From: Membranipora membranacea
Lineage: Eukaryota; Bryozoa; Gymnolaemata; Cheilostomatida; Membraniporidae
Assembly: GCA_914767715.1 (NCBI GenBank)
Contig: OU612065.1
Location: 33,048,001 to 33,112,000 of the forward strand
Reading direction: 5' to 3'
DNA length: 64,000 bases
Shown piece after piece: positions 10,840-21,835 of this stretch (its first letter is position 1; each line of letters begins with the position of its first letter). The notes beneath the pieces are model-generated. The model made no database searches. It had not been told where the DNA came from and saw nothing but the letters and a program-made list of their open reading frames with translations. The translations under genes and the position numbers were made by a program.

Positions 10840-10859
10840 AAGCTTCAACTAATAGCAAG

Positions 10860-12200
10860 CACGCAGTTTTCCACACTAATATCAATACACAGAAGTCCGA
10901 GCTAGCTGTAAGTAGAATTTTAAACTGTGAACCTGCATATCTCATGTCTGGAAGTTGTCATTTGAAGCAACTTGAGTTTTGTGATTACAAACCACCCGGA
11001 TGGTCATCAATCATTGTCTCATTACAAAGTTACCCTTTTTTTACGCTTTTTCAGGCAGCAGTTTGAATTGTTTCATTTTCCCTATTTCAGATAAAAAAAA
11101 TGAAGGTATTTGTACTGATCTCATTCCTTGTTGCTTCAATTGGTAAGTTTACAAAAGTTGAAATATCAATAAACAAAGATTTGAAGTCTTTAACATCGTA
11201 TTGCTGGTCATCATACTTTTGCCCCATTTTAAATTCATTTTTGCACAAAATGCCACTACATGTGTACCAAACTATATTTCAAGTCTCCCTATATAACATG
11301 TGAAAGCAAAATTCGATAAGCTTTTTGGTTAACTCAGTCAAACAAAACAGGTAACAACTACAATGGTAACAATTGTAAGTTAACATATCAGTTTGGTGCG
11401 CTTTTAGTCTGAACAGGTTGAAGTCTTCGGTAGGCAGGTCTGGCAGCTAGTTCTTCTGAAATATTTTCAGATTCAGAAGTCTTTAACATCAATTTGCTGG
11501 TTATCATACTTTTGAACCATTTTAATTTTATTTTTGCACAAAATGCAACTACATGTGTACCCAATTGTTTTTCATGACTCCCTATATAACATGTGAAAGC
11601 AAAATTCAAACAAATTTTAGCACATATTAATATATGTATGATAAAAGAGTTAGTCAGCATATATTAGATGTCTCGTCTCATCTTTCTTTCCAGCTGTAAC
11701 ACAGACTGAAGCTGGAGTCGTTTCGGCAGTTGTTAACTGGGCAGTGAAAACTGGAGCTGCAGGATTTGTTGCTGATCAAGCTGTGAAAGGACTCGATAAG
11801 CTTTTTGGATAACTCAGTTGAACAAAACAGGTAACAGCTACAGCTATAACAATAATGAATTGATATGTCAATGTTGTGAGCACCTGAACACCTGATTATA
11901 ATGAGAGGACATCATACACAGATGAAGAACAGGTTAAACAGTTTTGAAGTCATTAATCTACAAATCAAATGACCTGTAGCGCATATCTTATTACAACAGG
12001 AACATCAAGCAAATGATTTTCATAATCTCTATACAGTTTTTATTCTTTTTCAGGACTTTAAGGATTTAAGCACCAAGGATAGGATTTACCATGTATTAAT
12101 TACCACCACATCGTCAATTTGTCTGCAACTTCAAAACGTTTTCTTGTACAAGACCTCAAATGATATTTTGTTACAAATAAAATATTGACTTGACTTGAAG
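10860..12200 (+). CDS. Secreted cationic peptide precursor, copy 4 (intact, 53 aa)
   Basis: Exons: 5'UTR ending at 10917; signal exon from 11091 after TTTCAG, coding 11100-11142 (MKVFVLISFLVASI); mature exon coding 11694-11812 after TTTCCAG; 3'UTR exon from 12054, with AATAAA at 12176-12181. The mature segment begins AVTQTEAGVVSAVV and carries NWAVKTG where relatives have KGAVKSG or KGAVKTG, replacing one Lys-Gly pair by Asn-Trp. It ends LDKLFG-stop, keeping the Gly that could be converted to a C-terminal amide. Intron 2 is about 300 bases longer than in copy 8 because of an internal duplication at 11181-11480. The 3'UTR donor is CAG|GTAAC at 11831, 18 bases past the stop. FLVASI signal subfamily, shared with copy 8. 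Function unknown; secreted helical peptide inferred. Confidence 0.8.
11181..11660 (+). repeat. Duplicated intron segment with stray exon 3 tail and MITE end
   Basis: AAGTCTTTAACATCGTATTG at 11181 recurs as AAGTCTTTAACATCAATTTG at about 11478, and both runs continue to AACATGTGAAAGCAAAATTC. Between them lie the last codons of a mature exon (GATAAGCTTTTTGGTTAA, about 11314-11331) with its 3'UTR donor, then about 60 bases of a MITE terminal repeat (11417-11477). The stray exon tail has no acceptor and is unlikely to be used. Confidence 0.65.
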
Positions 12201-14690
12201 TTTAGAATTTATCTCCCGAGAGAAAGGTATAATTTCCGTCGGTTTATTTTAAACAAATTATGAGTTGTTCGAGTGAGTATATTTTGAATGCAACTTTTTG
12301 GTACGTTGAATTGTCATTGGTGACTTTTGACACTGATGCGATTCAGAGTTTTGAGATCGTCACATTAGAAAACACAATCGATAGGGCATCTGTCGTTTGT
12401 TGGAGATGTCCCGTGAACGATTCCGGTTGGATCATATCGGTGTCAGGAAGGGCATTCAACCTCAATTGCTTCTGTGCCACTTCAGTATACAGTATGCGGA
12501 CCCATACTGTTACCAGAAAAAAACATAAAATAATGCAAAATCATTATGGAGATTATAATTTGAGTTTTTTTCATAGGCTAATATTACAATATCATATAAC
12601 AAAGTACACCATTTCATACAATGACATAATTAAAAACTATCAAAATGGATAACAATATTTTGATCAGACATTAAATTAGTATACATACTCTCATTTTGTT
12701 CTATCTAGAAAAAGAATGGAACATTTCAAACTGCTGCATGAATGTGAAAAAGTATTGAGATAACAATTCATGACCTTCTCATTTGTTCACAGAACTACCA
12801 AACCAACTGGAAGTTTTCTATATTCAGTTTTAATTTTTTAATCAAAAACTTGTTTCCCATTATAATTATTATTGCATACAATGAATGCCGCCATGATTTC
12901 TACTGAATTAATGCTGAACCAACAGATGCAGATTTTTTCAATAACAAGTTTACATTGCCTTGTGCTCACAACAGGAAAATCTGTTACATTGTAAATAAAT
13001 TATGACAAATCATTATGTTTTATGGATGTGATTAAAAAACCATTAATTGGTGGTAATATTATGGTGAATGGTAATGGAACAGGATACCAAGTTCTGTTGG
13101 ATCTTCCAAGCATTAAAGAGCGACAAAACAATTACACCATAATATTCTACATACCAAGTCCTGTTGGATAGTTATTTATTATTTATTTGGAAACACAAAT
13201 AAAAAAACTAAGTCATCTCTTTGTGTTTTGAAATATGGGTCTAACGTTGAGTCATGCTCTTGCTGTTCTTTGATTTAAGCATCAGAGATGGGACTATGGG
13301 ACTATGGGACTATGGGACATTACCAGATAGTTTCAGCTTTATTATCTACTATATTTAAAATTTCAGGCCTTCTTGACAATTGACTTTATAGAATTACGGA
13401 AAACCATAGTAGGCAAGGTTATACTCTCTCAATAAATGAGCAAACCATTGGTATGCGTACTCAACCAATTACTTCCGGTATCATGTTTGTGGGCATTTAT
13501 ATCTTGTGACAGAGACTGTTGCATGCATTGGCTAGGTAAAAACAGTTTTCTTAAATCGAGTTCTTCAATATCACAGAATTAAACATAAACTGTTTGCTGG
13601 AAACCGAATGTAAATAATTCTGCCGATAACCAGTTTTAATGGAGATGCAGGTCTAAGTTTCAACCTAATTTAAGGAAGGCTTTAATTTTCGGTTTGACTG
13701 GCTAGGCTAGGTGAATAGGGGAGAGTCTTGTCTTATGTGGGGGGGGAGGGTAGTGGTATGAGACCGTTCTCACCAGAGAACAGGTGATCGACACTCATAG
13801 TGCTCAAAGACTGCGGGACAATTTTTATTATTACTGATAGAACACATCTTTGATGTCAGAAGGATGAGTAGTTCCATCGGTTGGTTTTGTGATTACAAGA
13901 GTTGTCTGAGTCTGAGAAGTATGTGATTTGTGAGAGTTGTGGGTTGAAATATGATTTGAGATTTTGTGGTTTTGGGTAAGGAGAAGCCAGGGTAAATCCC
14001 TCGAGATGAGAGCGGGAATCAAACCGAGACCTCTCGCTTGATTGCAAAGGATGTGATCATTTGAATTATCAAAGCTTCTCTAGATTGGGGATAATAAGGC
14101 TTCAAAATTTCCAACAGAGTATTAATCAAAATCATTAGCAGAGGTTGACAAATTGAGGAAGTCTTCATTGTGTTTAAACAAATATCAGTTTGATCACAAT
14201 TATGATATTAAGCAAGGATAATTCATTTGGCCATAAATTTTGACCAGATGTCTTACTCAGCTAGATTGCAATTACACGCCAAAAGTCTCAAATCATGAGA
14301 GCAACTTGGCAACGACAGTGGCGGCCGCCCTTGAGGCACCTTTACATCTCTGTCTCGAACTGAGACAGAGCCTGCAATTTTAACCCACATTTTGTAGAAA
14401 AATATGAAATTGGATGTATCATATTTGAATAACTGTATATTCGTAAACCCCATTGCAAAGAGTTGAGCAGTAATGGGTAGATTTATGCAGAAAACTATGT
14501 CATGCAAAAGCGTGATGGGAATCTATGAACAACTGCATAGGAAAATGTAACAATTTGTTGTGAAGATACTCCTCAGCACAAGAATAAAGTCTCTCATTGT
14601 ATATACGCTCAAACATTCATGTATGAGGTATGTTGTGCCCTTGCGAGGTTTAATATATATGTTTCCAATGTCGGAACCGAGGAGGCAAGT
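12201..14690. other. Flank of copy 4: no intact gene; promoter relic and SINE-like pieces
   Basis: The whole stretch to about 14050 is paralogous to 25280-26870, downstream of copy 8. A minus-strand relic of the family's signal-exon acceptor and promoter lies at 12690-12960, marked by CCAACTGGAAGTTTTC near 12803, but no signal or mature exon remains. An open frame at 12260-12652 is not preserved in the 25.3-kb paralogue. CAATCAAGCGAGAGGTCTCG followed by GTTTGATTCCC on the minus strand near 14005-14045 looks like a tRNA-derived SINE head. A triplicated GGGACTATG occurs near 13291-13318. Confidence 0.5.
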
Positions 14691-15249
14691 AGTGTTCTAA
14701 ATAGTAACATACAGCAACGTGGAAAAAGCGACAAAAAAACTTGAAATTGTGGTGTTTATAATATTTTAATAAGATTTGAACATTTTTTTGTTGTTCTGTT
14801 AATGACTGTTGAGCCTTTTAATTCAGTTTTATTAAGACGAAGATGACAACCTTCCAACAGGACTTGATATCCTGTTTCATTACTGACTACAGAATAACAT
14901 AACCAGAAATTATTGGTTTCCTAAATTACTTCCATGAAACAGAGCATATGATATGACGATATTTTGCATATCCTTTTAACCTGTATTTTTAGCATGAGGC
15001 AATGTAAACTTGTTTTTCGGCTTGTCAGCATTTTTTTGGTTCACATAAACTACAGTAGAAATAATTGCGGCATTTTTGGTCCGCAATACACATATCAATC
15101 ACAACAATCAGTAACAATAAAAACGCCAGGCTAATTTTTCAGCAAAAACAGGAAACTTGTATTTACTTTTTAATTTATTACCAAATATAGAATGCTTCCA
15201 GTTGGTTTGGCAATAAAAATGAAAAATGTAAAATGTTTTATAGATAAAG
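14691..15249 (+). promoter_or_regulatory. Upstream region and promoter of copy 5
   Basis: TATAGATAAAG at about 15239-15249 stands where sisters have TATATAAAG, so the box is weakened. Upstream are the family blocks GCTTCCAGTTGG and GCAATACACATATCAATCAC. The segment 14703-15175 recurs almost unchanged at 19376-19850, beyond the gypsy fragment. Confidence 0.55.
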
Positions 15250-15261
15250 AAGCTTCAACTA

Positions 15262-16270
15262 ACAGCAATCACTCAGTTTTCCACACTCATATCAATCTTC
15301 AGAATTCAAAGCTAGCTGTAAGTACGCTTTTTAACCAGTGAACAATGGATTGTATTATCTCATGTTTGAAAGTTGTCATTTGAAGCAACTTAAGTCTTGA
15401 AATTACAATTCACCCGGATGGCGATGAATCATTGTCTCAATTCAACGATACAAATTTCTTACAGGTTGAGCTTTTTCAGGCAGCAGTTTGAATTGTTGCA
15501 TATTCCCTATTTCAGATTAACAAAATGAAGGTATTTATACTGATCTCATCCCTCATCGCCTCAATTGGTAAGTTTACAAAAGTTAAAAAATCAACAAACA
15601 AAGATGTGAAGTCTTTAACATCTTATTGCTGATCATTATGCGTACTCAATTGTATTTCATGATGCCCTATATCACATGAGAAAGAAAGATGAAATAAAAA
15701 TTAGCACATATTAGATATATGTCCTCATCTATCTTTACAGCTGTCTCACAGACTGAAGCTGGGGTTGCTTCCTCAGTCATTAAAGGGGCAGTGAAAAGTG
15801 GAGCTGCATGATTTTTGTTGCTGATCAAGCTGTGAAGGGTCTCAATAAGCTTTTTGGTTAACGCAGTCAAAACAGGTAAAAACTACAATGGTAACAATAA
15901 TAAATTGACATATCAATTGGGTGTGCTTTTAGTCTGAACAATACATACATTTAATAATAATGAGATGACAATATACACAGATAAAGAACATATTAATCAG
16001 TTATGAAGTCATCAACCTACAAATCATATTAATTCCATCAAAGACCTGAAGAATGTATCTTATTACAGCAGGAGTATCAAACAAATGATTTTCATAATCT
16101 CTATACAGTTTTCTTTTTTTTTTCAGGACTCAATGCAATATGTAAGCCACAAGGATAGGATCTACCATGTATTATTGATTACCACATCGTCGTTTTGTCT
16201 GTAACTTTAAAACATTTTCTTGTACAAGACCTCAATGATTTTTTGTGACAAATAAAATACTGACTTGTCT
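15262..16270 (+). pseudogene. Secreted-peptide gene copy 5, premature stop in mature exon
   Basis: The exon plan is complete: 5'UTR exon to 15317, signal exon coding 15525-15567 (MKVFILISSLIASI), mature exon from 15741 after TTTACAG, 3'UTR exon from 16127 with AATAAA at 16251-16256. In the mature exon GCTGCAGGATTT has become GCTGCATGATTTTT: one substitution makes TGA (15809-15811) and one T is added. The product would stop after KSGAA, losing the second half of the peptide and the C-terminal Gly. Further changes (LNKLFG instead of LDKLFG) suggest relaxed constraint. The stop is 64 bases before the last splice donor. Confidence 0.85.
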
Positions 16271-17119
16271 TGAAGTTTAGCATTTATCTTCTGAGAGAAA
16301 GGTATAATTTCCTTTATACTTAACTCATTCTGTATTGTTTCAGTGACTATATATTTGGGATGCACCTTTTTTGGTAATTTGAATTGTCATTGGTCACTTT
16401 TGACACTAATGTGAGTCAGGGTTATGAGCTCAAGACATAAGAAAACGCAATCTCTCATGATGCAATTTAATATATACAGACATGTTGTTGTACCATACAG
16501 AACATGAAAATAGATGTTTTCCGGGTGCCGAGAAGTGGTCATATTTATTATTGCTTAACTTTCCAAAAGGATTTTTGCAAAAAGGTAAAAAATGGCCAAA
16601 AATGGAAAAAAACTTGCCCTCAAATACAAAACCTCAATCCACAAAGTAAAACTTGATCCCTTATATAAAACTTGTGGCCCAAATACAGAACTTGACCCCA
16701 TATACTGAAACTTTGGCGAAAATAGCAACAATTTAATTATTAAAACTTGGCCAAAAATACGAAACTTGGTCAGGTGGCAAGAAACTTGGTCCAAATTAAT
16801 AAGACTTGTCCCCAAATATAAGACTTGGCCCAATATACTATTTGGTCCCAAACACAAGATGTTGCCCAAAACACTTAACTAATTGTACAGGGAGACAAGG
16901 AGGCTACACCTTTATTACAAGTTAATCTCTGACGATTAGCTTTGTAAAATCCAAAGAGTAATGGGCGCATCTAGGGCAATTCTACAATGTATATAGCTTT
17001 CAACCATATGGTTTCTATACTGAACAGCTTTGTGAGCTGAAGGCTTGAATTCATTATTCTTGCAAATTTGAGTGCTTAGGCCTATACCGTTTTGTTGGAT
17101 CTTTTGCTGTCAGATATTC
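16271..17119. repeat. Flank duplicated at 20341-21180; degenerate ACTTG-type minisatellite
   Basis: From TGAAGTTTAGCATTTATCTT onward this is nearly identical to 20341-21180. It includes 16600-16870, where units of about 20 bases with the theme ACTTGGCCCAAATATA repeat imperfectly. A 104-codon minus-strand frame across that stretch has the low-complexity, repeat-derived composition expected of chance and is not called a gene. The similarity ends at about 17119, where the gypsy fragment starts. Confidence 0.7.
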
Positions 17120-17121
17120 GA

Positions 17122-18204
17122 CCTAATGTAGCTCCAGTGTGTCAACCATATAATCGTGTTCCATTCGCACTGAGGAGTAAAGTTGAGGCCAAACTAGAAC
17201 AGCTAGTTAAATCAGATATCATAGAGGTAGTAGCAAAGCCTACACAGTGGATTTCACCTTTGATTTCTGTACCTAAGGCTAATGGTGATATTAGGCTATG
17301 TGTTGATATGCGTAGGGCAAACCAGGCAAATAGCAGGGAAAGACATCCCATGCCGACTGTTGATGATTTATTACAGGATATGAATGGCAGCGAGATTTTC
17401 AGCAAATTAGACATGAAGGAAGGTTTCACGCAATTTGCGCTGCATCCTGATTCAAGGGATATCACAACATTCAGTTGTCACATTGGCTTATACCGATATA
17501 AGAGGTTATTTTAAGGTTGCTCTATGGCTCCAGAGAAATGTTATGCAGAGATTCATAGATTGATTCAAGGCATTCCAGGTGTAGCAAACCTCACTGATGA
17601 TATTATTATACATGGCTCAGACAGAGCTGAGAATGATGCTAGATTGATACAGGTTCTGGACAGACTCAAATCAGCAGGTTTGACACTCAACAGGCAGAAG
17701 TGCACATTTGGTGTTGATGAGTTAGAATTTGTAGGTCATAAACTATCAGCAAAGCGCATCGATCCGATGGCTGGTAAAGTTGATGCTATAGTAAACGCTA
17801 AGGAACCAACATGCATAGAGGAGTTGCATTCTTTCTTAGGTTTAGCTAATTATTGTAGCAAGTTCATACCAGATTTCTCGACCAAGACGGAACCACTGCG
17901 CAGACTGAAAAAGCAGCCAGTAGATGGCAAGCAGAAAGGTGTAAAAAAAAAATTTGTTCTCAACCAAGAGCAGATAGTAGCGTTTGAGAAAGTGAAGAAA
18001 AGTCTAGCCAGTAGTGAGACTTTAGGTTATTGTGATCTCAAATATCCGACTAAGGTGGTAGCTGATGCAAGTCCTTTTGGTTTAGGTGCTGTTCTTATCC
18101 AGGATCAGGAGGATGGACCACGGGTTATTAGCTATGCATCGAGAAGTTTGAGTGATGTTGAATCTAGATACCATCAGACTGAAAGGGAAGCTCTAAGCAT
18201 GTGA
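17122..18204 (+). pseudogene. Gypsy reverse transcriptase and start of RNase H
   Basis: Starts within the RT fingers (PFALRSKVEAKLEQL), then the KLDMKEGF region with the first catalytic Asp, a TAA at 17515-17517 in RLF(stop)GCSMAPE, and the DD motif as LTDDIIIHG. The connection domain (FLGLANYCSKFIPDFS) follows, then RNase H with VVADASPFGLGAVL (Asp) and TEREAL (Glu). The two open stretches, 17092-17514 and 17524-18204, share a frame. Just after EREALS about five codons expected in the family are missing and the frame shifts into TGA. Confidence 0.88.
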
Positions 18205-18420
18205 AAGATTCAAGCCATATTTGATAGGCAATAAGTTCGATTTTGTTATAGACCATGAGCCACTGAAGGTTATTTATGGTCCGCGTTCAAAACCATTTGC
18301 TAGGATTGAACGCTGGGTGTTACGTCTTATGCCATATGATTACACTGTAGTTTACTGACCAGGTAGCAAAAACGTAGCAGACCCTCTCTCAAGGCTCTCA
18401 GCAAGTAAAGTTAGTGATTT
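18205..18420 (+). pseudogene. Gypsy RNase H, C-terminal part (frameshifted)
   Basis: In another frame the sequence continues CERFKPYLIGNKFDFVIDH with the third catalytic Asp region, then PFARIERWVLRLMPYDY, a TGA in place of Arg (VVY-stop-PGSKN), and the closing VADPLSRL motif. No useful start codon; a continuation of the broken pol. Confidence 0.8.
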
Positions 18421-18549
18421 GTCTCTCGCAAACAAGGCTGAATCATATGTTAGATTTGTAGCTTTAAATTCTGTACCTAGAGCTATGACCGCTAAAGAGA
18501 TAGAGAAAATTTCTTTAGACGACGAGGAATTACCATTGTTAGGAAATGC

Positions 18550-19350
18550 ATGAATTCAAATAATTTTGATGTTCGTGGTATATCAAAGTCGTATAAGCTA
18601 ATAAGTGGTGAATTGTGTGTGATAGGAAACCTAGTATTGAGAGGCAGCAGAATAGTCATACCCTGTCCACTCAGACCACATGTATTAAATTTAGCTCATA
18701 CAGGACATCTAGGGAATGTTGGTACTAAGAGGAATTTGAGGACTAAGGTTTGGTAACCAAACATTGATAGCGATGTGGACAAACACATCACAGCATGTCA
18801 TGAGTGTCAATTAGTAGGTAAACCAAGTTCGTCGGAACCCATGTTGAGTTCTGACCTCCCAACAGCGCCATGGAAGGAAGTTGCGGTAGTTCATTTTGGT
18901 CCATTTGGTCATTCTAACCAGTACTTGCTTGTTGTTATTGACTATTATAGTAGGTATTTTTTAGTGCATTCCGGTGCAATCGACCAGTGCTGCAATCACA
19001 CTAAAGATATTACATGAAGATTTTCAAACTCATGGAATCCAACAGTACTTGATAGTGACTTGTACTTGTAAGTGATTCAGGACCAGCTTTCATCTCCGAG
19101 GATTTTAGGAAATTCTGTGAGAATCTGGCAAATAAACACAGCAGGGGTACACCTAAGTGGCCTCAAGGTAATGGTCTTGTTGAATCATCGATTAAGTCCA
19201 TAAAGAAAGGGCTTCAAATAGCCGAGACTACAGGAAAAGATTGGATAAGTGAACTCCACAAGTATTTTTTTTCTTATAGAAATACACCCCATCCTGCGAC
19301 TGGTAAGAGTCCAGCAGGAAATATTATTTGGTCGTAAGCTGCGTACCAAA
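18550..19350 (+). pseudogene. Gypsy integrase with His in place of the first catalytic Asp
   Basis: The zinc-binding domain is clear: HTGHLG at 18699-18716 and CHECQ at about 18796-18810 (HHCC), interrupted by TAA after TKVW. The core reads VVHFGPFG where the family has a catalytic Asp before Phe, so that residue is His. A frame change follows DQCCNH; then VSDSGPAF gives the second Asp and PQGNGLVESS the Glu. The fragment ends in RNTPHPATGKSP. Inactive by several independent lesions. Confidence 0.85.
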
Positions 19351-19375
19351 TTACCCATGTATGATAATGATAGTT

Positions 19376-20330
19376 AGTAACATACAGCAATGTGGAAAAA
19401 GCGACAAAAAAACTTGAAAATGTGGTGTTTATAATATTAAAATAAGATTTGAACATTTTTTTTGTTGTTCTGTTAATGACTGTTGAGCCTTTTAATTCAG
19501 TTTTATTAAGACGAAGATGACAACCTTCCAACAGGACTTGATGATATCCTGTTTCATTACCGACTACAAAATAACATAACCAGCAATTATTGGTTTCCTA
19601 AATTACTTCCATAAAACAGAGCATATGATATGACAATATTTTGCATATCCTTTTAATCTGTATTTTTGGCATGAGGCAATGTAAACTTGTTATCCGGCTT
19701 GTCAGCATTTTTTTGGTTCACATAAACTACAGTAGAAATAATTGCGACATTTTTGGTCCGCAATACATATATCAATCATAACAATCAGTAACAATAAAAA
19801 CGGCAGGCTATTTTTTCCACAAAAACAGGAAACTTATATTTATTTTATCATTTATGAATTTATTTAGTTCTCTAAAGTAGATAGAAGTGGGCTGGTACAG
19901 CACTAGGCCCCATGAACACCTCATACCTCATCTATGAGAAGGGAGGACAATGTCGGCCACAACACATTTTTTTTCCAAGAAGTGCTCTGAATTTTTTAAT
20001 TGTGAAAAAGTACTGCAGAACTAGCTCTCAGACTTTGTAATGCTGTAGTCCTTCTAGAGTCTTTAAACATTTTCAAAGTCATCAATCTACAAATCAGATT
20101 AATTCTATCAAATGTCCTGTAGCATGTAACTTGTTACAACAGGAACATCAAACAAATGATTTTCATAATCTCTTTACAGTGTTCTTTCTTTTTCAGGACT
20201 CAATGCAATATGTAAGCCACAAGGATAGGATTTACCATGTATTAATGATTACCACATCGTCGTTTTGTCTGCAACTTTAAATCATTTTCTTGTACAGGAC
20301 CTCAATGATTTTTTGTTACAAATAAAATAC
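19376..20330 (+). pseudogene. Peptide gene copy 6: upstream block and 3'UTR exon only
   Basis: Bases 19376-19850 duplicate the upstream region of copy 5. At the point corresponding to about 15170 (before the TATA box) the sequence jumps into half of the MITE-like element (19853-20036). The family 3' end resumes with the intron 3 acceptor TTTTTCAG (to 20196), the 3'UTR exon and AATAAA at 20321-20326. The 5'UTR, signal and mature exons are gone, so no product is possible. Confidence 0.75.
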
Positions 20331-20340
20331 TGACTTGTCT

Positions 20341-21835
20341 TGAAGTTTAGCATTTATCTTCTGAGAGAAAGGTATAATTTCCTTTATACTTAACTCATTC
20401 TGTATTGTTTCAGTGACTATATATTTGGGATGCACCTTTTTTGGTAATTTGAATTGTCATTGGTCACTTTTGACACTAATGTGAGTCAGGGTTATGAGCT
20501 CAAGACATAAGAAAACGCAATCTCTCATGATGCAATTTAATATATACAGACATGTTGTTGTACCATACAGAACATGAAAATAGATGTTTTCCGGGTGCCG
20601 AGAAGTGGTCATATTTATTATTGCTTAACTTTCCCAAAGGATTTTTGCAAAAAGGTAAAAAATGGCCAAAAATGGAAAAAAACTTGCCCTCAAATACAAA
20701 ACCTCAATCCACAAAGTAAAACTTGATCCCTTATATAAAACTTGTGGCCCAAATACAGAACTTGACCCCATATACTGAAACTTTGGCGAAAATAGCAACA
20801 ATTTAATTATTAAAACTTGGCCAAAAATACGAAACTTGGTCAGGTGGCAAGAAACTTGGTCCAAATTAATAAGACTTGTCCCCAAATATAAGACTTGGCC
20901 CAATATACTATTTGGTCCCAAACACAAGATGTTGCCCAAAACACTTAACTAATTGTACAGGGAGACAAGGAGGCTACACCTTTATTACAAGTTAATCTCT
21001 GACGATTAGCTTTGTAAAATCAAAAGAGTAATGTGTGCATCTAAGGCAGTTCTACAATATATATATAGCTTTCAACCATATGGTTTCTATACTGAACAGC
21101 TTTGTGAGCTGAAGGCTTGAGTCCATTCGTCTTGCAAGTTTGAGTGCTTAGGCCTATGCCGGTCTGTTGGATCTTCCGGGACTTTGCTGTCGGATATTCG
21201 ACCTGCTTAGAGTAACAATACAATTCTTACTGTTTTGCAGCCAATGGAGCACAGAAAAATATTTGTGTTTACACCCTATTTGTTAGTTAAAACACGGTGT
21301 CCTGCTCAAATATGCATTCAAAATTGAAGTTGTGCATCTCCAACAAGAGATGAGACAACTAGAAGAATTGCTTGTTAGCAGATTTTGCCGGCTGTTGTGC
21401 GCTCCTAAATTTTGGTTATTTGTTTAAGGTGCACTGATACTCACTCAGTATATGCATGTGCTCCATTTATAAGCTTGAACTTAAGCTTGTTTTTTTCTGA
21501 CTGCTCACGTTACACTTTTACATGTTCCCGTCAAAGACTACACCAAGACACAAGAAGTCTAAAGCAATTCATTAACAGGCAGCCAGTTCCATAATTAATA
21601 ATGCAATATTTTTACACCAAAATTATTCATGGCACCTAAAAGCAAAAATGATTTACCATGTATTGTACGATCCTTCATAGATATCAACATGAGGTACAGA
21701 TTGCACAACTATAGTCAGTTTCCATTTCCATAGATCTTTTAGTTGTCAGGAAACATTGTGCAAAAGTTGATGGCTAAATCATCACGTTGTGCTGAGAGGT
21801 TCGGCCATTGCCGTTCCCAAAAGTGAAGGACATCA
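20341..21835. repeat. Second copy of the 16.3-17.1 kb flank plus the shared 0.7-kb segment
   Basis: 20341-21180 matches 16271-17119 almost base for base, including the ACTTG minisatellite. Without the gypsy fragment it runs on into the segment shared with 4740-5455 (21055-21760), so it shows the empty site before gypsy sequence arrived. No coding region is supported. Confidence 0.7.

Larger units (their letters stand above)
17120..19373 (+). mobile_element. Ty3/gypsy retrotransposon pol fragment (RT-RNase H-integrase), dead
   Basis: An internal slice of a Ty3/gypsy polyprotein in normal domain order, without gag, protease or recognisable LTRs. The 5' junction is visible because the native sequence after GATATTCGACCT, seen at 21190, is replaced by pol sequence. 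The 3' end stops inside integrase at about 19373, where duplicated flank resumes (TTAGTAACATACAGC). At least three stops and two frame changes make it non-functional. The order and the PQGNG...E and RNTPHPATGKSP motifs suggest a K02A2.6-like gypsy group, by inference. Confidence 0.9.

Noticed and set aside
11312-11331. Additional terminal exon of copy 4 (GATAAGCTTTTTGGTTAA)
   Set aside because: No acceptor precedes it; it is the remnant end of a mature exon inside a duplicated intron.
12260-12652. 130-codon plus-strand ORF downstream of copy 4
   Set aside because: The paralogous stretch at 25.3-25.7 kb does not keep the frame, there is no domain, and it overlaps a conserved non-coding flank.
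16555-16869. 104-codon minus-strand ORF, repeated at 20625-20939
   Set aside because: It spans the ACTTG-type minisatellite; its hydrophobic repetitive translation follows the repeat units and the two copies are one duplication, so openness is not evidence of coding.
16271-21180. LTRs of the gypsy element as explanation of the flanking direct repeats
   Set aside because: The repeats include peptide-gene exon 4 and flank, are found elsewhere without gypsy sequence, and lack primer-binding and polypurine features at the junctions.
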